Source: FEN-1350 sp964386005 (GTDB lineage: Bacteria; Planctomycetota; Phycisphaerae; Sedimentisphaerales; Anaerohalosphaeraceae). From it: a DNA stretch of 64,000 bases. The stretch is taken from NCBI GenBank assembly GCA_964386005.1, contig CAYLSB010000002.1, positions 62,001 to 126,000 of the forward strand, given 5' to 3'. A program made the translations under genes and the position numbers. This document shows positions 18,258 to 27,045 of this stretch, one piece after another. Below the pieces are notes generated by a model. The model saw nothing but the letters and a program-made list of their open reading frames with translations. It searched no databases and was not told the DNA's origin. Numbering within the stretch: position 1 is the first letter of the stretch; each line of letters opens with the position of its first letter.

Positions 18258-20692
18258 GATCCCTCTCCCTTCCTTCCAAGCGAATCAAAAACGCCGACGT
18301 AAGCCATTGCCGCTTTATCATGTTCCTTCAATTGCGTATAGATTTGTCCCAGCAGATGTAGGGCACTTCTGAATTCGGGGACATTGCCGGTGGTATTGTT
18401 GAGGAATTGGAGGCAAAGGGATTTGGCCTGATCGTACTGGTTCAGTCGCATGGTGACATCGATCAGCAACAAAGAGGTTTCGCGTGACAGCGCACCGGAC
18501 GGCAGAGCGATCAGGGCGTCGGCCAGTTGTTTCCGCGCGAGGGACAGATCGTCAAGCTGGATCAGGCATTTGGCCAGTTCAACCGAAAGACGGGCTCTCA
18601 ATTGCGCATTGGCGACAAATTCGATTTTGCGCCGCAGAAGAGACAGGGCGGTTTCGGTCAGATCGATCTCACGGAGAATTCGGGTGCGGGCGATAAGGAC
18701 CTCGCACGAATCCTCCTGCGTGAGTTTATCCTCCGGGACGTTTTCGAGGATGTTGAGGGCGGCGACGAATTTTTCCTGGCGGGTGTCCGCCTCGGCCAGT
18801 TGCAGAACGGTTTCAACATACTCTTCGGTGGTCAGGGGTCCGTTCATGGCGTGTATCAGGGCGAGGGATGCCTGTTCGAAATCCTTGAGGGCGATCAGGG
18901 ATTTGCCCAGCATGAAGTAAGCGGTGTAAATACGCCGGTCAGACATATCAGCGGTAAGTTGAATGGCATGAAGGTACCATTTTTTGGCTTCCGCGTATTG
19001 GGCGAGATGAAAAGCGGATTCGGCCACGCCGTACGCGGCGTCGCGCCGGGAATCCTTGCTGAGATCCAGGTTATAGACTTTTTTAAACATGGACATCGCT
19101 TCGGTGAATCGACCGGTTCCGAGCGTGGCCTGAGCCAGATAGAGAGAGGCCTGGTCGATCAGCTTACATTCGGGGTATTGCACGATCAGTTCGGTAAGAT
19201 CGGATTTGGCCCCCGTATAATCATGAATATTGGTCTTGAGATGACTGGAATTGAGTAATGCGAAAGGCGCCAGGGGGTTGCTGGAGTACTGTGTAGCCAC
19301 CAGTTTATATTCGCCGAGAGCGGCCACGGTTTCCCCGAGACTTTCCTGAAGTAATCCAAGAGCGAAATGGGCATTCGGACACCGGTGGTCTCCTCGATAC
19401 CGAAGGAGAAACCGTCGCCAGACAATGACGGCCTCACGGGTCAATTGCTTTCGGTGTTCGGAGAGATTTTGATACACGGCGGGATTGTAGAGGCTCAATC
19501 CTTCGCCGGAAAACTCCGCGACCAATCCGGCTGAACCGGCGGCGATCTCCGCGAACCATTGTTCCGTCGTATTGGGAAGATACATGCTGACGGGTCGGGA
19601 ACGCATGGAATCAATCTGATTGTCCCATACCAGATGTAAGCGGGCTTCCGAGGCGAAACGGGTAATCCATTCCTCAAATGGGCCGTCAAAACCGATCGCG
19701 GAATAACGTGAGCCGGAGACGAAATCGGTTTCCGTGCGGATTCGGGGAGCGAGGATTCCATCCTGGATCAGCGTCCGGCCGTTCTGAAGAAATGCCTTCA
19801 TTTGGGTCTGATCCATCAAGGGAAGGGATTCGGGCAGCAAACTGTCGGACCAGAGGGATCCCGGAAGATCCATGGATTTATTGCCGAGGTGTAGAATCTC
19901 TCGGGTGATGGATTCGCAGAGAAGGAAATAGCAGTCGGCTTCCAGATTGGACGATAGGGCATCCTCGAGCATTCGGCTTAAAGCGAGGGTCTGATAAGCG
20001 TGTTGTCTGGCCGCAAGATTGTGATGGCTTTTGAATTCAAGGAACATCATGTGGTAATGAGCCATGGCGCGAACAGTGGGGGAACGACTCTGCAGGGCTT
20101 GCGTGAAGAGGCGGCCGGTATCGGATGATGTTTTGCCAAGGGCATTCAGACATAGGCCCATTTTCAAGGCCAGTAAATCCTGAAGCCATTCGTCGGCTGG
20201 GATACCGGGTGTGAGAGTTTCGTTGAGTTGATAATAGATATAATAAGCCCGGTCGAAATCTTTCGTCTGAACGAGTTGATCGGCAAGCTGCCAGGAGGCG
20301 GCCGGTTTCAGGGATGCGGCAACGGTTTCGGAAATGGTCGGTTCAGGCAGCATTTCGGCAACCCGATTATAGGGGTGCAATTGGGGTTGAACGACCGTGA
20401 CCGGGACGGCCGGACGAATGAAAAGAACGATGAGGATTGTGCTGATAACGAGGATATTCAAAGACAAAATGATATGGGTGGGAGTGAACCAACCGGCGGT
20501 TCGAGAGGCCGTAACCGCGGCCTTAGACAACAATGCGGGGCGTGATGCATGATCAAGAACTTTGAATAGGGTTTCATCTCCCGCAAAAACATCCCTGGCC
20601 GAGACATCCGTGTGAATCGTCCCGCCGAATAAATCGGATTGCGCCGGAGGATGGGACGCTTTGTCGAATAGGTTTTGTGTTTCAGTGGCCAT
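18254..20692 (-). CDS. Large membrane-anchored TPR protein, first gene of the fliL-flhA operon
   Basis: The product of 812 residues has a cytosolic N-terminus, one membrane helix (about 73-93, IILSLNILVISTILIVLFI) and then a long run of TPR-like helices to the C-terminus, with units such as YAEAKKWYLHAIQLT and DFEQASLALIHAM. Such solenoids bind partner proteins. I use ATG 20692 (MATETQ); an ATG 36 bases upstream gives a poor N-terminus. A strong sigma-54 promoter 58 bases upstream of this start puts the gene first in the leftward flagellar operon. The family is not recognised outside this type of locus. Confidence 0.78.
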   Translation of the reverse strand: MATETQNLFDKASHPPAQSDLFGGTIHTDVSARDVFAGDETLFKVLDHASRPALLSKAAVTASRTAGWFTPTHIILSLNILVISTILIVLFIRPAVPVTVVQPQLHPYNRVAEMLPEPTISETVAASLKPAASWQLADQLVQTKDFDRAYYIYYQLNETLTPGIPADEWLQDLLALKMGLCLNALGKTSSDTGRLFTQALQSRSPTVRAMAHYHMMFLEFKSHHNLAARQHAYQTLALSRMLEDALSSNLEADCYFLLCESITREILHLGNKSMDLPGSLWSDSLLPESLPLMDQTQMKAFLQNGRTLIQDGILAPRIRTETDFVSGSRYSAIGFDGPFEEWITRFASEARLHLVWDNQIDSMRSRPVSMYLPNTTEQWFAEIAAGSAGLVAEFSGEGLSLYNPAVYQNLSEHRKQLTREAVIVWRRFLLRYRGDHRCPNAHFALGLLQESLGETVAALGEYKLVATQYSSNPLAPFALLNSSHLKTNIHDYTGAKSDLTELIVQYPECKLIDQASLYLAQATLGTGRFTEAMSMFKKVYNLDLSKDSRRDAAYGVAESAFHLAQYAEAKKWYLHAIQLTADMSDRRIYTAYFMLGKSLIALKDFEQASLALIHAMNGPLTTEEYVETVLQLAEADTRQEKFVAALNILENVPEDKLTQEDSCEVLIARTRILREIDLTETALSLLRRKIEFVANAQLRARLSVELAKCLIQLDDLSLARKQLADALIALPSGALSRETSLLLIDVTMRLNQYDQAKSLCLQFLNNTTGNVPEFRSALHLLGQIYTQLKEHDKAAMAYVGVFDSLGRKGEGS

Positions 20693-20749
20693 AACGAATT
20701 TCCAAGCACACCAACGGGATGTGCGCATTCTTTTGACGGAAATCCATTG

Positions 20750-20765
20750 AGCAAGTAATGTGCCA
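20750..20765 (-). promoter_or_regulatory. Sigma-54 promoter (-24/-12) of the leftward flagellar operon
   Basis: On the minus strand the sequence is TGGCAC-ATTAC-TTGCT, an exact match to the sigma-54 consensus TGGCAC-N5-TTGCW with the required GG-N10-GC spacing. Transcription should start near 20739, 46 bases before the ATG of the TPR gene at 20692. A dyad TTTTACG/CGTAAAA (20778-20803) lies just upstream. Confidence 0.92.
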
Positions 20766-20777
20766 ATCCATCTTGTG

Positions 20778-20803
20778 TTTTACGAAAGGGGGAAAGCGTA
20801 AAA
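20778..20803. repeat. Inverted repeat upstream of the leftward flagellar promoter
   Basis: A 7-bp dyad TTTTACG/CGTAAAA with a 12-base purine-rich spacer lies just upstream of the sigma-54 site. It has no following T-run, so I see it as a possible protein-binding site rather than a terminator. Low certainty. Confidence 0.35.
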
Positions 20804-20989
20804 AATCAATCAATAATCAATGGTGAAATGAATTTCGTTCCGGGCGTAACTCGAATCCGTGTCGTGAAACCAGACGATGGAGTTTAAGGATTAAGCAGGG
20901 GGGATCATCCGTTGGGAAATCAGATAGCGAGGTAGCTGAATTGAGCTGAATCGAGAAAGTCGAGTGATCGGATATACAGTATGTGCGCC

Positions 20990-22390
20990 TCAGGCCATGA
21001 TCAGAGATTCCGGTTGGTCTTGGCATACCGATTCGCCGGGTTCGGCGATATTGTATTGTTTGACTTTGGCATAGAGAGTAGCCCGTGTGATACCGAGAAG
21101 AGAAGCGGCTCGGGTCTTTTGCCATCCGGATTCCTGAAGGGCCCGTTTGACGAGCTCTTTTTCCGCCTTTTCCAGCGAGAAATCCTTCATTGGAATCACA
21201 GGGGTTTCGCCCGCTGCTTCCAGAAACATGTCGTGGTGAAGAAGAAGATTGGAGGTTCCGATTCGATCGCCGGCCTCAAGAAGGATGGCACGTTCGATGA
21301 CATTTTTCAATTCCCGAACATTTCCAGGCCAGTCATGACGCAACAGCAGTTCTTCCGCCATTTTCGTCAGGCCTTTGATTTTCCCCGTTTTTTCCGGGCA
21401 GATCGTCGAGGTATTGATGAAATAATTCGCCAGAAGAAGAATATCCTCCCGACGGGCGTCGGTTCGAAGGGGAATCAGAATAATCGGGCAGATGGCCAGA
21501 CGGTAATAGAGATCGCGTCGAAATTTATTTTCTTCTACCGTTTTATAGAGGTTTCGGTTACTGGAGGCGATGATGGTCGCTCTGCAGTCGATATCTTTTG
21601 TGCCTCCGACTTTTCGAAAGGATCGTTCCTGGACAACACGGAGAAGCTTGGCCTGCAGATCGAAGGGCATTTCGCTGACTTCATCCAGGAAAATGGTTCC
21701 GTCTTCCGCCAGTTCCAAAAGCCCCGTCTTGTCTCGGTCGGCGCTGGTAAAAGCCCCCTTGACATGACCGAAGAGTTCGCTTTCGAGGAGGGTTGCCGTG
21801 AGGGCGGCGCAATTCAACGCGACAAATTTTTTATCGCTTCCATGACGAAGAACATGGACGGCCCTGGCGGCCAACTCCTTGCCCGTTCCGGTTTCTCCGA
21901 CGATGAGAACCGGATTGCATGTACTGCGGGCGACCAGACGGATCATTTTCAACGTTTTCAGCATCGCCTGGCTGCGTCCGACGATCGTAACGCACGAAGG
22001 GCAATCATCCGAGAAAAATCGATCATCATGATGATAGGCCGTAGAAGTCGAGTCGGCTGGATGGACCGGTTCTTCGAAACGAGAATCCAGTTCGTCAATC
22101 GAACAGCAATCGGCTCCGAGGAGTTTCAAATCCTCGATCTGGCAAGCCGGGTTGGGCGGTCGGACCACGATAACCCGAGCAAAATCAGAAAGATGGTGAC
22201 GACGGAGGAAATCCCGAATGGTGCTCTGTGGAAATTGTCCATCAAAAACGATTACGTTGGGATTGCTGGAGGTGAGAATATCGGGAATTTCCCGAAGATC
22301 ATCGACCGCAAAAAGCCGGTTGCACCTGGGTCGGAGTAGGTCTTGGATGTTCGGATCTTTGCCAATTGCCAGGATCGTGTTTACTATCAT
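20990..22390 (-). CDS. Sigma-54 activator with a GAFTSA loop (NtrC/FlrA family)
   Basis: The 466-residue protein has an N-terminal receiver-like domain (about 1-110; a VIVFD strand is present but the acidic pair is weak), an AAA+ sigma-54 domain (about 135-375) and a Fis-type helix-turn-helix (about 415-450, RAASLLGITRATLYAKV). Walker A GETGTGKE, Walker B IFLDEV and the DWPGNVRELKN segment are intact. The sigma-54 contact loop reads GAFTSA instead of GAFTGA. It is encoded between the two divergent flagellar operons and ends about 300 bases before the leftward sigma-54 promoter, so it may be the master flagellar activator, with the 16079-17503 protein acting later. That order is inference. Confidence 0.88.
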   Translation of the reverse strand: MIVNTILAIGKDPNIQDLLRPRCNRLFAVDDLREIPDILTSSNPNVIVFDGQFPQSTIRDFLRRHHLSDFARVIVVRPPNPACQIEDLKLLGADCCSIDELDSRFEEPVHPADSTSTAYHHDDRFFSDDCPSCVTIVGRSQAMLKTLKMIRLVARSTCNPVLIVGETGTGKELAARAVHVLRHGSDKKFVALNCAALTATLLESELFGHVKGAFTSADRDKTGLLELAEDGTIFLDEVSEMPFDLQAKLLRVVQERSFRKVGGTKDIDCRATIIASSNRNLYKTVEENKFRRDLYYRLAICPIILIPLRTDARREDILLLANYFINTSTICPEKTGKIKGLTKMAEELLLRHDWPGNVRELKNVIERAILLEAGDRIGTSNLLLHHDMFLEAAGETPVIPMKDFSLEKAEKELVKRALQESGWQKTRAASLLGITRATLYAKVKQYNIAEPGESVCQDQPESLIMA

Positions 22391-22514
22391 TGTTTCAATC
22401 TCACAGGAGATATTATCCGCATCAAAGAAAGAACCAAGGGAACATTAGTCCAATTGTTCGGCAGGAGGCGAAATGAAACTTTAATTATTTATGGGACGGT
22501 CGGATAATTTTTGG

Positions 22515-22534
22515 TCGATTTGTCCGGAAATCGA
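22515..22534. repeat. Inverted repeat TCGATTT-N6-AAATCGA, possible activator site
   Basis: A perfect 7-bp dyad about 250 bases upstream of the flgD sigma-54 promoter. A similar CGATTT...AAATCG dyad with a longer spacer lies before the sigma-54 promoter at 42860. The shared half-site could bind one of the Fis-type activators, but the different spacing weakens this. Confidence 0.35.
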
Positions 22535-22761
22535 TAGATCGTCGGACGCACGACACGGATTCATCGTTATCGGACGTTGGATGGATTCCAGGAGAGTATC
22601 GGGCGCATGAAGGAAAGAATTTCTATCGATGTGGGAGTTTTTTGATCATGGCGCACATAAATCCGATCGGCGAAGGGATGCATACTCTTTCGATTTCGAA
22701 TTTTCTAACCCCTTGTCGTTACTGATTCTATATCCGTTTCTGATTTTTTTCCTTTGTGAGG

Positions 22762-22777
22762 TGGCATGTAACTTGCT
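22762..22777 (+). promoter_or_regulatory. Sigma-54 promoter (-24/-12) of the flgD operon
   Basis: TGGCAT-GTAAC-TTGCT matches the sigma-54 consensus at all but one consensus base and has the exact GG-N10-GC spacing. The following CAATG is the same as after the leftward flagellar promoter. Predicted start of transcription is near 22788, about 70 bases before the flgD ATG. Confidence 0.92.
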
Positions 22778-22857
22778 CAATGTATTTACAGCGAACCGTA
22801 TCGATTGTGCAGGTCGGATTCCCTTTTGGGATTCCCATTTGAAATGAGGAACCGGAT

Positions 22858-23310
22858 ATGCCAGTAATGAGTGGTACCACCAGTGCCAGCCAACAGAAGC
22901 TGGATTTTATGAATCTGTTAATCGAGGAGTTGCGAAACCAGAATCCGCTGGAACCCTTGAGCAACCAGCAGATGGCGGCACAAATGGCGCAGTTTTCGCA
23001 ACTGGAACAGTCTGAGAATATGAATTCGAATTTGGAAACAATCAACGAAACGATTGGAAAACTCAACACAAGTTTTTCGGGAGCGATGCTGGTTCAGCAA
23101 TTTGAGTTTGCGCGGTCGCTTCTGGGACAAAAAGTGACGTTTGGTGTGGAGGAAAGCGGCGCCGTATATTCAGGAAAGGCGGAAAAGGTCCATGTTGTGC
23201 AGGGCCGGCCGATGTTGGATGTACGAGTCAAACTCGATAACAACGGCAGTTCAACGGAAAGCCTGGTTTCCGTCGGACTGGATCAAATCATGGAGATCGC
23301 CACGGAGTAA
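22858..23310 (+). CDS. flgD: Flagellar hook assembly (cap) protein FlgD
   Basis: The 150-residue protein has the FlgD N-terminal domain: DFMNLLIEELRNQNPLEP near 17-34 followed by QMAAQMAQFSQLEQ, the classical cap signature. FlgD sits at the tip of the growing hook and lets FlgE polymerise. The protein is short: it ends after a region starting VTFGVEE that resembles the first strands of the C-terminal tudor-like/Fn3 part, which is longer in enterics. It is the first gene of the rightward flagellar operon and follows a sigma-54 promoter. GAGGA precedes the ATG. Confidence 0.93.
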   Translation: MPVMSGTTSASQQKLDFMNLLIEELRNQNPLEPLSNQQMAAQMAQFSQLEQSENMNSNLETINETIGKLNTSFSGAMLVQQFEFARSLLGQKVTFGVEESGAVYSGKAEKVHVVQGRPMLDVRVKLDNNGSSTESLVSVGLDQIMEIATE

Positions 23311-23345
23311 AAGGGCGGTTACCGTATTAAGTCAAGGAGCGCACT

Positions 23346-25064
23346 ATGGGTTCTGCATTAGCGGCGGGAGTATCGGGGCTAAAGGCACATGAAGCGATGC
23401 TGGATGTGGCGGGGAACAACCTGTCGAATGTCAATACGGTGGGATATAAATCGAGTAATGTCACATTTGCGGAGTTACTCAGTCAGACGATCAAGAAAGC
23501 CAGCGGTCCGACCGGGTCCCTGGGGGGGACGAATCCCCAGCAAATGGGCAGTGGTGTGGGGATTTCGGCGGTGTCGCGGAATATGAGCCAGGGAAACCTC
23601 TATGCGACAGGCCAGGACCTGGATGTGGCTATTGATGGACAGGGATATTTTGTGCTGAACGACGGGGCCCAAAATGTGTACACACGTCGCGGCTCGTTCG
23701 CGGTGGATGCCGATAATACCCTGGTAGATCCCGCAACGGGGTATAAGGTTCAACGAATCGGATCGGAAGGCGAGGCGGATGGATTTCAAACCACCGGGGA
23801 TTCGAGCATTCATATTCCATGGGATGCATCCATGCCGGCCAGCGCGACATCAGCGATTTCAATGAATGGGAACCTCCGTTCCTCCGCATCCGCAGACGAC
23901 GTTACGTATCACAGAATCACGGCGAATCTGGGCCTTACCACCAATAGCGGAACCTCCGTAACCGCAACGTCGTTTTTGTCAAGCCTTGATCAATGGACCG
24001 TGCCCTTGGGAGTCGGAGATACCGGCACGTTGCGGATATCGGGAGTTACGGAGAACGGGACGGTGTTTACCAATCAGGACGTAACATGGACCGGGGCTGC
24101 GGCCGGAGCCGGGGATACGGTGCAGGATGTCCTGGATCAGATCTCAGCCCTTTTTAGCCATTCGACGGCGACGGTTAATTCGGATGGAAAGATCACCATT
24201 ACCGATAGCCAGGGGGGATACAGTCTGGCTCAAATTACCGCGATGAATTATGTTCCTTCGGGAGCGGATCGTCTTACGGTTCCGACTTTTTTTGATCTGA
24301 CCAGACCGGGAGGAAACGACAGCAAGGCCTTCAATATTAATATCTATGATTCCATGGGCGAACCCCATGTAATGTCAGGTTATCTGGTCAAAACGAATGC
24401 AACCAACACCTGGGATCTTGTCATTCCGAGTATAACCGGAGAAACAGCCCCGGCGTGGGCGGGATACGACTTGAATGCCGGCACCTACAACCGAAGAATA
24501 TCCGGTATCCAGTTTAATTCCGATGGATCGTATGCCGGATTGGCCAATCCGGCGGAATCACTCAGCATCGGGGTCCAGTTCACGAATATTCCGGGGACCC
24601 AGGCCATTACGTTCAATTTGGGATCGGAAGGGGACTTTACCGGGCTAACCCAGTTTTACAGTGAGCAATCGAGCGCCAATGCATTGTCCCAGAACGGTTA
24701 TGAGGCCGGCACGCTTTCCAGTATTACAATCGACCAAAGCGGAATGGTACTTGGCACGTTTACAAATGGGGTGAAACGTAATGTGGCGGCGCTCCAGATC
24801 GGGGTGTTCCAGAATCCCAGCGGAATCGAAGCGGTGGGGAACGGATATTTTCTGCCTTCGGCAAACTCAGGCGATCCGATTGCGACGACCGCCGCGACCG
24901 GGGGGGCCGGGGTCATCAAAGGACAAAGCCTTGAGAAGTCCAACGTGGATATCGCGACGGAATTTGTGAACATGATGCAGGCACAAAACGGATATCAGGC
25001 CAATGCGAGAACGATTCGAGTGGCCAATGATGTCCTTCGAGAGTTGACCAGTCTGATCCGGTAA
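23346..25064 (+). CDS. flgE: Flagellar hook protein FlgE
   Basis: The 572-residue protein carries the rod/hook N-terminal motif SGLKAHEAMLDVAGNNLSNVNTVGYK, broken here by the rule on length but visible at residues 9-34, and the matching C-terminal coiled segment ending in RTIRVANDVLRELTSLIR. Between them are the hook body (D1/D2) domains with YFVLND and YTRRGSF near 100. FlgE forms the universal joint between rod and filament. The gene lies 35 bases after flgD. Length is on the long side for FlgE because of an enlarged surface domain (about 180-330). Confidence 0.95.
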   Translation: MGSALAAGVSGLKAHEAMLDVAGNNLSNVNTVGYKSSNVTFAELLSQTIKKASGPTGSLGGTNPQQMGSGVGISAVSRNMSQGNLYATGQDLDVAIDGQGYFVLNDGAQNVYTRRGSFAVDADNTLVDPATGYKVQRIGSEGEADGFQTTGDSSIHIPWDASMPASATSAISMNGNLRSSASADDVTYHRITANLGLTTNSGTSVTATSFLSSLDQWTVPLGVGDTGTLRISGVTENGTVFTNQDVTWTGAAAGAGDTVQDVLDQISALFSHSTATVNSDGKITITDSQGGYSLAQITAMNYVPSGADRLTVPTFFDLTRPGGNDSKAFNINIYDSMGEPHVMSGYLVKTNATNTWDLVIPSITGETAPAWAGYDLNAGTYNRRISGIQFNSDGSYAGLANPAESLSIGVQFTNIPGTQAITFNLGSEGDFTGLTQFYSEQSSANALSQNGYEAGTLSSITIDQSGMVLGTFTNGVKRNVAALQIGVFQNPSGIEAVGNGYFLPSANSGDPIATTAATGGAGVIKGQSLEKSNVDIATEFVNMMQAQNGYQANARTIRVANDVLRELTSLIR

Positions 25065-25084
25065 TAAAAGGTAAAACGAAGACG

Positions 25085-26296
25085 ATGGTATCGGCGGCGA
25101 TCACAGGGATGGTTTCGAGTATTCTGGGGCAATTGACACCGGTCGAGAAGTTCATGGCGCTCAAACGATGGAACACGAGCCGTCCGACCGTGATGACCCT
25201 GACGGAGATTCTGACCAATCGCTGGATCATTCTGACCGGCGCGTCGCTGGTATTTCTGTTGACTCTGCTCTTCCTGGCGGTTCGTCGGAGCCGATTAATG
25301 AAAGAGAACCTATTGCGATGGGAACAGTACGAGGTATCCTGTGACCGTCGAGGTTTGACGGCTCAGGAACGAGAAATACTATCCGCGATCGTGAAGAAGT
25401 CGGGTCATCGACGTCCGGATGAGATCTTCTCTCTTCCGGATATTTTTCATCGAGGAATGTCCCGGGTCATGCAGGAATATTTTTCGGCCGGTCATAATCT
25501 GGTCGAGCGAAAGAAATTGAATGTAACGATAGGCCAGATCAGGCAGAAACTCGGTTTTCAGAAACCGTCCGGGGGTCTTTCGGTTCGTCGTCGTTCCAGT
25601 CAGGGATTGACCAGTCGAGATATCCCGCTGGGGAAAACGGTGTCCATCGCACTGTCATCCAGACCCGACGGTTCTCGAATCGATGCCATCGTGATTCGGA
25701 ATGATGAATATGAACTGGCGGTGCGACCGGAGATCCCCGTGTCGTGTCAACCCGGTCAACACTGGAACGTTCGTTACCGTTTTGGAGCCGCGACCTATGA
25801 ATTCGATTCCTTGACCATGGTCTGCGGACCGGAGGGACTGGAATTGAACCATGCCGAATCGGTTCGGTTTTTGAATCGACGTCGGTTTTTGCGTGTTCCG
25901 GTTCGGTTTCCGGCCCTGATCGCAGAATTCCCGATCCGTCGAAATCGGGACGAGGAGCGTTTGGCCGCTCCTCAATTTCATTCGGGAATCATCACGGAAT
26001 TATCGGGGCCGGGATTGCGGATTCATACGGATTTGTTCGTGGACGACGGGCAGCGTTTACTGGTTATTATAGAGTTAGAACAAGGAAAAATAATCGAGGA
26101 TGTGGCGGAGGTTCGGGGAGCACGGGATACGGCGGACAAGAATTCGTTTGGCGTTGAATTGATCGGCCTGGACGATGCCACGGTGAATGAGTTGATCCGG
26201 ATCACCAACACGCTGGCGATTCGTCGTGAGGCGAAAGAGCACACCCCGGAACAGGACCTGGCGGCTGTGGCGACCGGAGGGACATACCATGGCTGA
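25085..26296 (+). CDS. Membrane PilZ-domain protein inside the hook operon
   Basis: The 403-residue protein has one membrane helix (about 46-68), a basic cytosolic region (70-180) and a C-terminal PilZ domain (about 255-380). The c-di-GMP motifs are visible: RRFLR near 265 (RxxxR) and ELSGPG near 305 in place of [D/N]xSxxG. An N-terminal YcgR-like beta domain appears to precede it (about 180-250). Such proteins slow flagellar rotation when c-di-GMP is high. The place between flgE and flgF, overlapping flgF by eight bases, ties it to the motor. The Glu in the second motif may lower ligand affinity. Confidence 0.8.
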   Translation: MVSAAITGMVSSILGQLTPVEKFMALKRWNTSRPTVMTLTEILTNRWIILTGASLVFLLTLLFLAVRRSRLMKENLLRWEQYEVSCDRRGLTAQEREILSAIVKKSGHRRPDEIFSLPDIFHRGMSRVMQEYFSAGHNLVERKKLNVTIGQIRQKLGFQKPSGGLSVRRRSSQGLTSRDIPLGKTVSIALSSRPDGSRIDAIVIRNDEYELAVRPEIPVSCQPGQHWNVRYRFGAATYEFDSLTMVCGPEGLELNHAESVRFLNRRRFLRVPVRFPALIAEFPIRRNRDEERLAAPQFHSGIITELSGPGLRIHTDLFVDDGQRLLVIIELEQGKIIEDVAEVRGARDTADKNSFGVELIGLDDATVNELIRITNTLAIRREAKEHTPEQDLAAVATGGTYHG

Positions 26297-27026
26297 TGCA
26301 GTCCAGGGAATCAGTTCGAATATTCAGGCCTTGATTCATGAATATGAGACCGTCACTCAAAATCTGGCCAACATGAGCACGACGGGATATAAGCGAAACA
26401 TGAACAGTTTTACCCGTGAGCTGATGGGGCGACTGTCCGACGATCCGCAGCATATACCTCCGGATGGATCCATAGCCATCCTGCCCGGAAGGGATTTCAG
26501 CCAGGGGCAATTGACCATGACATCGCGCCATCTGGATGTGGCGATCCGGGGGAAGGGATTTTTCGTGATTGAAACTCCCGAGGGGCCTCTCTACACCCGT
26601 AGCGGAGTTCTTCAGGTTCAGCGGGATGGACGAGTCGTCGATGTGAATGGCCGGAATGTCGCCGGTATGGAGGGTCCGATCATCCTGCCCTCGACGATCA
26701 GCGAATTGGACATCTCCATTTCGGAAAACGGGACATTGAAATCCGGTGATACCGTGCTGGGACAATTGAAAATTGTGGATTTCGGCGCGAATGAAAACCG
26801 GCTTGTGGCGGATGGATACAATTGTTTCCGTGCTCCGCAGGATGCGATACCCATGGCAGCGGACAAGGCGTCCGTACAACAGGGCTATCGGGAAAGTTCC
26901 AATGTCAAGGCGGTCGAAGAGATGGTCAATCTGATGAAGGTATCGCGAATGTATGAAACCAATATGAACCTTCTTCGCAAACGACAGGATTATACCCGCG
27001 CGATTCTGACGGTAGCCAACGGGTAA
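26289..27026 (+). CDS. flgF: Flagellar rod protein FlgF
   Basis: The 245-residue protein is a FlgF/FlgG-type proximal rod subunit: N-terminal TVTQNLANMSTTGYKRN, central LDVAIRGKGFFVIE and YTRSGVLQV, and C-terminal KAVEEMVNLMKVSRMYETN. It lies directly before flgG, and the motif in the centre and the shorter length make it FlgF. I start at ATG 26289 inside the end of the PilZ gene; a longer frame to 26226 is not protein-like. Rod subunits cross the periplasm. Confidence 0.92.
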   Translation: MADAVQGISSNIQALIHEYETVTQNLANMSTTGYKRNMNSFTRELMGRLSDDPQHIPPDGSIAILPGRDFSQGQLTMTSRHLDVAIRGKGFFVIETPEGPLYTRSGVLQVQRDGRVVDVNGRNVAGMEGPIILPSTISELDISISENGTLKSGDTVLGQLKIVDFGANENRLVADGYNCFRAPQDAIPMAADKASVQQGYRESSNVKAVEEMVNLMKVSRMYETNMNLLRKRQDYTRAILTVANG

Positions 27027-27045
27027 TGGAAACAGGAGACCATGT

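Larger units (their letters stand above)
22391..22857. other. Control region between the regulator and flgD
   Basis: These 467 bases hold no supported gene. They contain an inverted repeat at 22515-22534 and the flgD sigma-54 promoter at 22762-22777. An AT-rich pyrimidine tract (about 22735-22755) lies just before the promoter. A leftward promoter for the regulator gene must also lie here, but I cannot place it. Confidence 0.7.
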
